31,872 nucleotides of DNA from CAYWNA01 sp964459305 (GTDB taxonomy: Bacteria; Planctomycetota; Planctomycetia; Pirellulales; Pirellulaceae), in assembly GCA_964459305.1 (NCBI GenBank), contig CAYWNA010000153.1, positions 1-31,872 on the forward strand, given 5' to 3'. The translations under genes were made by a program, and so were the position numbers. The notes beneath the pieces are model-generated. The model saw only the letters and a list, made by a program, of their open reading frames with translations. It had not been told where the DNA came from and made no database searches. This document shows, piece by piece, positions 25,201 to 31,872 of the stretch (positions are counted from its first letter, which is position 1; the number at the start of each line of letters is the position of its first letter).

Positions 25201-25411
25201 CGTGAACCCGATAGGCGTCGCCCGCGTGCAGCGCTGCGGTCAACTCGCCGTCGCCACAATTGAGGTGGACCACAAGTCCACCACGAACACCGCTGGATGA
25301 AAGTATCTGCTCGGCAACTCCAGCCGCCTCGGCAACCGCCGTGTTAGCCGCACTCGAGACCGTTGCTGGCAGCAAGAATATGAACGCGCTTATAACGACG
25401 AGTGTCTTCAC
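22208..25411 (-). CDS. Giant exported PQQ-like propeller protein with N-terminal methyltransferase-like domain (contains assembly gap)
   Basis: The protein of over 1060 residues has a signal peptide (KTLVVISAFIFLLPATVSSAA) and a domain like class I SAM-dependent methyltransferases at about residues 25-160. That domain shows GGLVVHLNCGDGELTAAL as motif I and DNSVNLLVADEF as a later strand. Two PQQ/BamB-type propeller regions follow, with blades such as RLDAATGKILDTYAG, SLDAASGKVLWKAES and ALNADSGETVWTFATGGR. Between them lie a conserved WFHHRCY segment and HPCACY. An exported methyltransferase is unexpected, since SAM is cytoplasmic, so the domain may be structural. A 100-N gap (23966-24065) interrupts it. 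The start is probably the GTG at 25411, with GGGGAG 7 nt upstream; an ATG lies at 25459. It is divergent from its paralogue at 25781. Confidence 0.88.
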   Translation of the reverse strand: MKTLVVISAFIFLLPATVSSAANTAVAEAAGVAEQILSSSGVRGGLVVHLNCGDGELTAALHAGDAYRVHGLARTSQQLDEARETIRDRQLYGPVSVDLSAGDALPYIDNSVNLLVADEFEGAREKEILRVLVPRGVAFVSRGGGQGAGIEGQEVQIGGRSWVKIVKPWPEDIDEWTHYMHDASNNAVAHDDAIGPLRRLQWDGSPRYSRHHEFTSSVAAMVSARGRLFSIMDMGSRASIHMPAKWRLTARDAFNGIDLWERPIESWFNHLWPLKDGPAQPPRRLVAVEDSVYVTLGLEAPVSRLDAATGKILDTYAGTEFTEEVLYSEGSLILLKNNRSMNPKGYYPKLMVCWDEKNRTMKESEGYLLKPERRHVISLDAASGKVLWKAESPVEPLTIAADDRNVYFHNWTQVVCLDRTTGAKTWESEPVVPRQSMGYVYGPTLVAYXXXXXXXXXXXXXXXXXXXXXXXXXXXXXXXXXXVETYWFHHRCYRAKATDKYILASRTGIEFVDVRKQSWETHHWVRGACTYGIMPCNGLVYAPPHPCACYLESKMSGVCALAPAQKAESAKHSTKNGKRLERGPAYGDGSQLSALNSLPSSDWPTYRHDMARSGATETNVTLPLSDGWQVQLAGQLTAPVAAGGQVYVASKDMHTVYALNADSGETVWTFATGGRVDSPPTVYRGLVIFGAADGRVYCLRALDGALVWRFAAAPQDMRLVSYGRVESVWPVHGSVLVREGTVYCVAGRSTFLDGGLRFYRLDAATGRVISEKVLYDQQNPQRDVKVLNMPTASNDILSSDGRKVYMFSQAFDLEGNRIEMLDPAADPLDRSTMQVGEGAHLFSPTGFLDDDAWHRSYWVYGKAFSSGCNWWFRAGRYAPAGRMLVIDSDRVYGFGREPGLFVWSHVLENHLFCAAKQADEEAIASVKQWSNKAGRDAVFNRRFTRQTPVKERLAPNLHWSISHPPLHARAMVLAGETLLVAGPPDVLSEDEAFNQPFDPEVKAKATEQDAAYEGKCGAVLMALSTTDGKTLCQLDLAAPPVWDGMAVAEDRLYMATVNGKVVCMGGR
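23966..24065. other. Assembly gap (100 N)
   Basis: Exactly 100 N replace part of the propeller gene. This is the conventional scaffold-gap length and not a measured distance. Confidence 0.99.
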
Positions 25412-25780
25412 CGTTTGTCTCCCCAAGTATGTGTTGATGACGAGAGGCCAATGTTTCATAGCTCAATCTTATTGTCCGTTTCAGCAGTTCTGCAAGACCG
25501 ACGCCATCCCGACGCGTGAGCGATGGACGGACCATTATAACCGGCGATGCGTTTCAGAACTATCAGGAGGCCTTCAGCCGATGCGAGAATCCGAAATCCG
25601 AATTTCGAAATCCGAGTTAGGCACGAATGACCGAAGTTCGAATGCTCAATACGAGCGGCACATGCCTAGCCGCCGTGGGTCTGATTGGAAGCGATCGCCA
25701 TGCTGCCACTTCTGGCGACCGCTGCTGTGGCCGAGTAAGATGAGGCCGTCTAACGGTACACACTGGAAAGGGAATACAGC
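25412..25780. other. Shared divergent promoter region of the two paralogues
   Basis: The 369 bp between the two divergent propeller genes contain a short direct and inverted AT-rich repeat tract at about 25587-25618, built from ATCCGAAATCCGAATTTCGAAATCCGA. I see no other gene here. Both promoters presumably lie in this stretch, but consensus boxes are not clear. Confidence 0.5.
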
Positions 25781-28700
25781 ATGAAATCCACACAAACACG
25801 TGTCGTCGTCCTCCAAATCGTCGCGATGATGGTTGCGATGATGGCGCATACTGCAGCACTGCCGGCGTTTGCCCGCGGAGCAGAATCGAACTCCGCCGCG
25901 AGCCTCTTGTCGGAGGAACATTTTGACGGCGGCGTGGTCGTTTTCGTCGGGGATGTTCCCAGTGATCTGCTGGATCCGCTTCTCTGCCGCGACGATGTGC
26001 TGGCCCGGTGGTTGGTCACAGACAAGGATCAGCTTGAAGAAATCCGTGGGGTGATCAAGAAAGCCGGCGCCTACGGGCGGATATCTGCCGAGTTGTGGGA
26101 ACCGGGCGACTCGTTGCCGTTGATTGATAACTTCGTCAATCGACTACTCGTCGATGAAGCGGGGACGATCCCCGAACAGGAATTGCTGCGAGTACTTGCT
26201 CCCCGCGGCATTGCCCTGACCGGTGGGAAGAAGGTTGTTAAGCCGGTCCCCGACGACACGGACGAATGGACCCATTTTCTGTACGACGCCAGCAACAATC
26301 CGGTCTCCAAGGACCGCAGGATCGGTAAGCTCGGTCGTCTGCAATGGGTCGGTTCGCCTCGGTGGTCGCGGCATCACGATCATATGTCCAGCGTTACATC
26401 GGTGGTCACATCCGGCGGCCGCCTGTACGCCATTACTGACGAAGGCTCACGCTCGTCGATCTTTCTGCCGCCGAAGTGGAAGTTGATCGCTCGCGATGCC
26501 TACAACGGGACCGTGCTGTGGAAACGCGATGTACCCCAGTGGTTCTCTCATACGCATCGTTTGAAGTCCGGCCCACCCTATCTTCCCCGCAAACTGGTCG
26601 CCAAGGACGACGCACTGTATGCGACGCTGGAACTGGACGGAGTGCTCTCGAAGCTGGACGGTCGCACTGGCAAGACGCTGAAGACGTACGCCGCCGCGGG
26701 TAGAACTCAGGAAATCCTCCTGAACAACGGTGTCCTGTACGCGCTGATGAAGACCTCGGCTGAACGGGACAGTCTGAAGCGAACCGGTAACCCCAAGGAG
26801 ATTGTGGCTCTTGACGAGGCGACCGGCCAGCCGCTGTGGAAGCACTCGGCGTCCTGGGTTGCCCCGTGCAGCCTGGCGACCGATGGCAAGGGAGTGTTTT
26901 ATTTCGACGAGAAGTACCTGACCGCCCTGAACGCAGCGACGGGCGAGCAGATTTGGCAGTCGACTCCGCTCCCGTATATCGAGGTCGACCACGTGTTCTT
27001 CGCTCCCTCGCTTACCGTCAGCGACGGTGTCGTGCTCTTCGCCGGCGGCGAGAGTTTCAAGCCGCATTGGGGCAGCGATGGCGTGATGACCGCCTTCGAC
27101 GCAGGCAGTGGAAAGAGGCTCTGGGAAGCCAAGCATCCGCCGTCGGGTTACCAATCGCCCGAGGACATCTTCGTCGTCAAGGGCGTGGTTTGGTGCGGCG
27201 ATGTGAACCACCATGGCACTCCGGGAACGCCCAACCGCGGCGTCACACCCAGTACGGGCACATTTCAAGGCGTTGACCTGAAAACCGGGGCGGTCGTGAA
27301 GACCATTCTCCAGCCCAAGGAACCGTGGAATTGGTTCCATCACCGGTGTTACCCTGGGAAGGCGACCGAGAATTACTTGCTCATGTCCCGGACGGGTATC
27401 GAGATGATCGACCTGGAAAGCTCGAAGTGGACCATGCACCATTGGGTCCGTGGAGCCTGCCTGTTTGGGATTCTGCCGGCGAACGGACTGATCTATGCAC
27501 CGCAGCACCCCTGTGCCTGCTATACCATGGCGAAGATGGACGGATTCTCTGTTCTTGCTCCGGAAGCCGAGGCGGGTTCGGCCGATGTGGCGGCCTTGAA
27601 AGGCCCCCGACTCGTGAAAGGCGCCGCTTACGCCGACCAGCAATCCGGCACTCAGAATCCGCCGTCCACGCTCGACACCGCGTGGCCCTGCTACCGGCAC
27701 GATGCGCAGCGCAGCGGTCGTTATCCATCGGACCTTCCCGGCGAGTTGTCGATCGCGTGGGAGAAGAAGATCGCCTCCCACAAGCCGCTGCAGCCAATTG
27801 TGGCGGGCGGGCGACTGTTTGCGGCAGTCAAGGACGAACACGGAATCTGCGCGATGGACGCTGCCAATGGTGAAGTGCTATGGTCCTTCACCGCGGGCGG
27901 ACGGATCGACTCCTCGCCAACCTACAGCGACGGGGCGCTCGTATTCGGCTGTTGCGATGGCAACGTCTATTGCCTGGACGCGGCCAGTGGCGTGTTTCGT
28001 TGGACATATCGGGCTGCGCTGGCAAATCGGTACCACATGCATTTCGAACAGATCGAATCGACGCATCCCGCGCACGGCAGCGTTCTGGTCTTGGACGGCA
28101 AGGTCTACGCCGTCAGCGGCCGATCTCGATTCGCCGACCAGGGCGTTCGCCTGTCGGTGTTGGATCTGAGGACTGGAGGGCTCGTCAAGGAGACGCATCT
28201 GGGCAGGTTCGATTCCGACAGCGGTAAGGATTTTCAGCGGTTCCACCAGGGCTTGGGGATGCCGACGGCTCGGACCGATATCTTGGTCAAAGAGGGCGAT
28301 ACGCTTTACATGCGCACGCAAAAGTTTTCGATGGACGGCACGGCGGATACGGCGGACCTTTCCTTCAAGGTCGATGATGCACTCAGGGATCGGCACTTGC
28401 TGGCGCCGACCAGCTTCATGGACGATAGCATCTGGCATCGCAGCTACTGGACGTATGGAAACGGGTTCAATTCCGGTCACAGCGGATATCATGTCGCCGG
28501 GAAGCATTTCCCGTCGGGCCGGGTGCTGGTTTTCGACGAAGACACGGTCTACGGCTATGGCCGATTGGCATCGCAATACCGCTGGAGTACGTCGCTGGAA
28601 TACACGCTGTTCGCTGCGGACAAGAAAGCGCGGGTGATTACCGAATCACCACGAGGCGGCGCAAACAAGCAAGCCCGTCGACGTGGCGGAGTGCAGAAAT

Positions 28701-29020
28701 TCGAGAGGCGATGGGAAGAGTCGTGCGATATACAGGTGGCCGCCATGTTGTTGGCCAACAACCACCTTTATGTGATCGGCGCCCGCGACGTCTTGGATGA
28801 AACGGTTCGCAGCAACCTTTCTAAGGATAACACCGAGCAAGACGAACACATGCTAGGCAAACACGGCAGCGTGCTGGCGGCCATCGATCCCGTCAGCGGC
28901 AAGGTTGTCAACCGGCGAGAGTTTGATTTCTTTCCCGTGTTCGACGGCATGTCTGCCGCCGACGGAAAGATCTACATCGCTTGTCAGGACGGCATGATGG
29001 TCTGTCTGAAGGCAGGTTGA
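25781..29020 (+). CDS. Giant exported PQQ-like propeller protein, paralogue of the gene at 22208
   Basis: The 1079-residue protein starts after GGAAAGGGA with a signal peptide ending near ALPAFARG. The N-terminal domain (about 40-155) aligns with the methyltransferase-like domain of its divergent paralogue, but the glycine motif is lost (GGVVVFVGDVPSDLLD), so SAM binding is unlikely. Then come PPDDTDEW-like and SRHHDH segments shared with the paralogue (DDTDEWTHFLYDASNN, SPRWSRHHDHMSS). Two sets of PQQ-like blades follow (AYNGTVLWKRD, ALDEATGQPLWKH, AMDAANGEVLWSFTAGGR). The WFHHRCY and HPCACY motifs are kept. Conserved His and Cys in both copies suggest a metal or ligand site. The function is unknown; it could bind substrate or scaffold on the outside of the cell. 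Confidence 0.9.
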   Translation: MKSTQTRVVVLQIVAMMVAMMAHTAALPAFARGAESNSAASLLSEEHFDGGVVVFVGDVPSDLLDPLLCRDDVLARWLVTDKDQLEEIRGVIKKAGAYGRISAELWEPGDSLPLIDNFVNRLLVDEAGTIPEQELLRVLAPRGIALTGGKKVVKPVPDDTDEWTHFLYDASNNPVSKDRRIGKLGRLQWVGSPRWSRHHDHMSSVTSVVTSGGRLYAITDEGSRSSIFLPPKWKLIARDAYNGTVLWKRDVPQWFSHTHRLKSGPPYLPRKLVAKDDALYATLELDGVLSKLDGRTGKTLKTYAAAGRTQEILLNNGVLYALMKTSAERDSLKRTGNPKEIVALDEATGQPLWKHSASWVAPCSLATDGKGVFYFDEKYLTALNAATGEQIWQSTPLPYIEVDHVFFAPSLTVSDGVVLFAGGESFKPHWGSDGVMTAFDAGSGKRLWEAKHPPSGYQSPEDIFVVKGVVWCGDVNHHGTPGTPNRGVTPSTGTFQGVDLKTGAVVKTILQPKEPWNWFHHRCYPGKATENYLLMSRTGIEMIDLESSKWTMHHWVRGACLFGILPANGLIYAPQHPCACYTMAKMDGFSVLAPEAEAGSADVAALKGPRLVKGAAYADQQSGTQNPPSTLDTAWPCYRHDAQRSGRYPSDLPGELSIAWEKKIASHKPLQPIVAGGRLFAAVKDEHGICAMDAANGEVLWSFTAGGRIDSSPTYSDGALVFGCCDGNVYCLDAASGVFRWTYRAALANRYHMHFEQIESTHPAHGSVLVLDGKVYAVSGRSRFADQGVRLSVLDLRTGGLVKETHLGRFDSDSGKDFQRFHQGLGMPTARTDILVKEGDTLYMRTQKFSMDGTADTADLSFKVDDALRDRHLLAPTSFMDDSIWHRSYWTYGNGFNSGHSGYHVAGKHFPSGRVLVFDEDTVYGYGRLASQYRWSTSLEYTLFAADKKARVITESPRGGANKQARRRGGVQKFERRWEESCDIQVAAMLLANNHLYVIGARDVLDETVRSNLSKDNTEQDEHMLGKHGSVLAAIDPVSGKVVNRREFDFFPVFDGMSAADGKIYIACQDGMMVCLKAG

Positions 29021-29137
29021 TCGACCGCGAGAGAGGCATGCCCTATAAGGTTCTGCCCATCTACGTCTAGACGCTGCGCAGGGCGAACCGCCGCCCTGCG
29101 CTGGGCATCTCGACGTCGTGACGGACACTCGGCTCGA

Positions 29138-30598
29138 CTACACCTTGTCTGCGTCGGGAATTTTGAAGCCTTCGCGGTTGGGATCGCGCACGAGCTTGTT
29201 GGCCTCGTCGGCGAAGTCACCCGTGAATTGTTCCGTCTTCGGATCGAAGGTCACCCATGGCCCGACAGTGTAATGTGCCTTGTCTTCCGGAACGCCGCAG
29301 CCATCGCGGGTGATCTCGTGCAGCTTCATGAAATGCTCGTGGGCTTCCTTGTTGTCACCGAACTGGCCAGCCTTGGCGTTGAAGGGAACCGATTCTCCGA
29401 TGCGATACGAGTTGTTCATCAAGTGTCCGACCACGCACGAGTAGTGGGCGATTTCCATGTCGGCGTTTGACATTTCGGGTTTGCCGGCGCGGCAAGCGGC
29501 AACGAAGGCGCCGAACGGCCCGCCGTCGGTAATCTCCACCGCGGGGAATTTGACCTTCTCACCCTCCGTGCTGCCTTTCTTATAGTACAGGCCCTTGTCG
29601 TCCATCCAGCCGCCGTCCTCGAAGTAGAACTCGTTGATCACCTGCCGCTTGTAGTCCTTGTAGTTGACGTTGCGGACGTTGAAGAAGACGAACTGGCCGT
29701 TGGGGTACTCGGCGATACCGAACATCGTGTTGGGCGTTTCGCCCTGGTCATCCCATTTGAACCGACCGCCCAACGCCATCGCGCGGACCGGGTGGGTCTG
29801 ATCCTCGTCGATCGCCCACTGGGCCACGTCCAGCTGGTGCGTGCCCTGGTTGTTCAGGTCGCCGTTGCCGGTCTTCCAGAACCAGTGCCAGTTGTAGTGA
29901 ACGTAGTTGCCGTGAAACTGGTCGATCACCGCCGGGCCTCGCCACAGGTTCCAGTCCAAATTGGCCGGCGGATCGCTGGGCTCTTTGAACCCGATTCCGT
30001 TGCGTGGCTTGCAGCAGTACCCGTAGGAGATTTTCAACTTGCCGAACATGCCGTCGCGAACGGCCTTGATTTGGGCCGCCCGGCCGGCGCTGCTTCGCTG
30101 CTGGGTACCGTGCTGTACGACGACGCCGTACTTCTTCCATGCCTCCAGGGCAACACGGCCCTCACAAATGTCGTGGCTGGCCGGTTTCTCGACATAGCAG
30201 TGCTTTTTCGCCTGCGCCGCCCAGATCACCATCAGCGAGTGCCAGTGGTTAGGCGTGGCCACCGAGATGGCATCCAAGTTCTTGTCTTCAAGCGCTTCAC
30301 GGACATCCGTAATGCCCTTGACCGTGTAGTTCTTGGCCCTTTTCGTATAGCCTTCCGCGGCGCGATCCCGGACCCTTTCGTCCGGATCGATCACATAGGC
30401 CAACTCGACGTTTTCCATCCCCACGTAGGAGCTTGCGTGGGATTGGCCTCGTCCGTTCACGCCACACACGCCAATCCGGAGACGGTCGTTGGCCCCCAGC
30501 ACGCGGGCCGACGCCTTCGTACCGGCGATCGTGAAACTGGTTGCCAGCCCCGCAGCCGCGGCACTCTTGAGGAAATCTCGACGGGTGTGACGATTCAT
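29138..30598 (-). CDS. Tat-exported Gfo/Idh/MocA family oxidoreductase
   Basis: The 486-residue protein has a twin-arginine signal (HTRRDFLKSAAAAGLATSFT). The Rossmann fold shows RIGVCGVNGRGQSHASS, AYVIDPDE, VATPNHWHSLMVIWAA and a canonical EKP in KHCYVEKPASHD. The second domain has NLDWNLWRGP, NWHWFWKTGNGDLNNQGTHQLDVAQWAI and a long C-terminal region ending in KIPDADKV, all typical of secreted planctomycete members. It should be an NAD(P)-dependent sugar or polyol oxidoreductase of unknown substrate. AAGGAG lies 7 nt before the ATG at 30598, which also begins the Tat signal. It converges on the propeller gene at 25781. It shares little detailed sequence with the other family member at 19515, so they probably have different substrates. 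Confidence 0.93.
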   Translation of the reverse strand: MNRHTRRDFLKSAAAAGLATSFTIAGTKASARVLGANDRLRIGVCGVNGRGQSHASSYVGMENVELAYVIDPDERVRDRAAEGYTKRAKNYTVKGITDVREALEDKNLDAISVATPNHWHSLMVIWAAQAKKHCYVEKPASHDICEGRVALEAWKKYGVVVQHGTQQRSSAGRAAQIKAVRDGMFGKLKISYGYCCKPRNGIGFKEPSDPPANLDWNLWRGPAVIDQFHGNYVHYNWHWFWKTGNGDLNNQGTHQLDVAQWAIDEDQTHPVRAMALGGRFKWDDQGETPNTMFGIAEYPNGQFVFFNVRNVNYKDYKRQVINEFYFEDGGWMDDKGLYYKKGSTEGEKVKFPAVEITDGGPFGAFVAACRAGKPEMSNADMEIAHYSCVVGHLMNNSYRIGESVPFNAKAGQFGDNKEAHEHFMKLHEITRDGCGVPEDKAHYTVGPWVTFDPKTEQFTGDFADEANKLVRDPNREGFKIPDADKV

Positions 30599-30823
30599 TG
30601 TTAGCTCCTTGTGTAGGTGGGAGATGCGTTGGCGCGTCCAAGTTCCAATGGGTAGGCAGGTTGCGACCCGGCCGCGACACGAGCGTTGACTCCCATGCCG
30701 CACGGGGGCTGAGTACTATTTTGGCCCAACCGAGCACCAAAATGCAAGCTCGAACTGGTCTTTCTGCTCTGATTAGGGCTGGCCACCTGCTGGAAATAGG
30801 TCAACCATTTCCGCTGCGGGCAA

Positions 30824-31615
30824 TCAACCGGCTTCTAGCTGCTGAAGCGCCTCTTGAGCTTGCGCGTGGCCCTGATCGGCGGCTTGGCGGTACCATTCGG
30901 CAGCCACATCGCGATCCTGCAAACCGGCCAGACCGTGATTGCAGGACAAACCCATCATGTATTGGGCGTCGGGATGGCCCTGCTCGCCTGCCTTCTCAAA
31001 CCACGTCGCGGCCACTTCGTAATCTTGCGATACGTGTATGCCGTAGGCATAGCAGGTGCCCAGCATGTGCTGAGCCTCGACGTGTCTCTGGTTGGCGGCC
31101 TTCTCGTACCATCCGAAGGCCTCGGCAAAGTCCTGCGCGACTCCCCCAACGCCGTCCTCGTAGCACTTGGCCAAGGCGAATTGCGCGGCCGCATTGCCTT
31201 GTTCGGCAGCCGACCGGTGATCATCTGCGATCCCCGACGACTCCTCCGCGACTTCGTCGACAGGCTCGGATTGGAACGAGGCCAGCACCGATGACTCATC
31301 CTCTCCGACTTCGATCAGCGTATCGAGCCGGAGGGTTCTGAAGATGACCCTCAAATCGGGGCCGATGTCACAGATCTTGACGGTGACCTCGCTCGTGTGG
31401 CACACCTTCTTCAAGAGCACCAGTTGGCCGAGCATCAGCGAGGTCAGAAATGCAACACCCTCAAAGCTGATCAACATCTTTTTTTCAGGTGCCTGTGATG
31501 CGAGTTCCACCAGTTCGGAACCGATCTCCTGTATCTGCAGGTCGTCATCCAATTCGGAATCGAGAAAGTACACGACCAAGACACCGTCACGGTTTTCCGT
31601 CTTCAAATTGGCCAC
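30824..31615 (-). CDS. STAS domain protein fused to Sel1-like repeats
   Basis: The 263-residue cytoplasmic protein begins at a GTG with GGAG 9 nt upstream. Residues 1-105 form a STAS domain like anti-sigma-factor antagonists (DGVLVVYFLDSELDDD, KKMLISFEGVAFLTSLMLGQLVLL, LRVIFRTLRLDTLIEV). The phospho-acceptor Ser/Thr position is occupied by the TSLMLG segment. After an acidic linker, four Sel1-like repeats of about 36 residues follow from residue 132 (AAEQGNAAAQFALAKCYEDG, AANQRHVEAQHMLGTCYAYG, and so on), a protein-binding solenoid. This suggests a partner-switching regulator with its own interaction scaffold. No anti-sigma kinase or phosphatase is adjacent. Nothing else is found between its start and the window end except the repeat at 31846. 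Confidence 0.88.
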   Translation of the reverse strand: MANLKTENRDGVLVVYFLDSELDDDLQIQEIGSELVELASQAPEKKMLISFEGVAFLTSLMLGQLVLLKKVCHTSEVTVKICDIGPDLRVIFRTLRLDTLIEVGEDESSVLASFQSEPVDEVAEESSGIADDHRSAAEQGNAAAQFALAKCYEDGVGGVAQDFAEAFGWYEKAANQRHVEAQHMLGTCYAYGIHVSQDYEVAATWFEKAGEQGHPDAQYMMGLSCNHGLAGLQDRDVAAEWYRQAADQGHAQAQEALQQLEAG

Positions 31616-31845
31616 TGATCTTCTCCTCTAACGAACTGCCTCTGTGTTGGGCAAACAGGCCTTGGCCTTCAAAGGCCCCTCGCAATCTGTTGACTCGACA
31701 CCAGCTATTGTACGCTCTGAGAAGGTGGACTAGAAGTACTCCTCGATCGATTGGGGGACGTGGCGCGGCTCGGCGCGTTATCGTTCGTGTTTTCCATATT
31801 CGACACGTCCGCGCCGACGAGCCTTGATCGTAACTCCGGCATCGA

Positions 31846-31865
31846 AACCCGAAGCGTAAGCGAGG
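31846..31865. repeat. Second copy of the 20-mer repeat arm, cut by the window end
   Basis: This is an exact copy of the 20-nt left arm found at 4131-4150, in the same orientation. The window ends 7 bp later, so the expected inverted arm cannot be seen. Confidence 0.9.
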
Positions 31866-31872
31866 AGGAGGC

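Noticed and set aside
23696..25300. Long plus-strand frame (534 codons) across the assembly gap
   Set aside because: It is antisense to the propeller gene, includes the N run and has no domain. Long antisense frames are expected in GC-rich coding sequence.
25587..25618. ATCCGAAATCCGAATTTCGAAATCCGA tract as an operator
   Set aside because: The simple repeated unit looks like an intergenic minisatellite and not a defined binding site. It is mentioned only as content of the divergent promoter region.
26447..27841. Long minus-strand frame (464 codons)
   Set aside because: Antisense shadow of the second propeller gene without any family motif.

Overview
The window looks like a scaffold from a planctomycete metagenome-assembled genome, probably Pirellulales-like. 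This rests on gene content, not on a marker tree. It carries a DUF1571 exported protein, two Tat-exported Gfo/Idh/MocA oxidoreductases, very large exported PQQ-like beta-propeller proteins, a YVTN-propeller/di-heme cytochrome fusion, many stand-alone genes, and several families of intergenic palindromic repeats. A 100-base N run at 23966-24065 marks an assembly join.

Layout. 58-236: a tRNA-Arg(TCT) gene and a broken 5' half of a second one. 286-3813 (minus): rdgB, a DUF1571 protein and a Na/Pi cotransporter. 4339-9033: a propeller-dihaem cytochrome (plus), an exported protein of unknown function and a PQQ-like lipoprotein (both minus), with a 259-bp palindromic element at 7109-7367. 9354-11669 (plus): a cysteine synthase fused to a full-length cysteinyl-tRNA-synthetase-like domain whose HIGH and KMSKS signatures are degenerate. 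11784-14674 (minus): the mercury-methylation pair hgcA-hgcB, preceded on the same strand by a di-heme peroxidase with an N-terminal HMA-like domain. 15009-21895: a beta-helix protein, a small Tat protein, a lipoprotein thioredoxin, small membrane proteins, a Gfo/Idh/MocA enzyme and a Spy-like protein. 22208-29020: two divergent paralogous PQQ-like propeller proteins of over 1000 residues. 29138-31615 (minus): a second Gfo/Idh/MocA enzyme and a STAS-Sel1 fusion.

The most notable region is 11784-14788. HgcA carries the diagnostic cap-helix motif NVWCAAGK and five C-terminal membrane segments. HgcB is a 99-residue two-cluster ferredoxin with the conserved extra Cys73 and a C-terminal cysteine triplet. 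Together they predict formation of methylmercury from Hg(II). The gene upstream can only encode an exported cytochrome if an in-frame TGA at 14525-14527 is read through. That TGA has a small hairpin with a GGUCC loop 25 nt downstream, resembling a bacterial SECIS, so a selenocysteine-containing HMA-peroxidase linked to hgcAB is a real but unproven possibility. A 22-bp near-perfect palindrome upstream (14767-14788) is a candidate operator for the module.

The second notable item is the cysteine synthase/CysRS-like fusion, which converges on hgcAB. Start codons were chosen from Shine-Dalgarno spacing and signal peptides, and several genes are shorter than their longest open frames.
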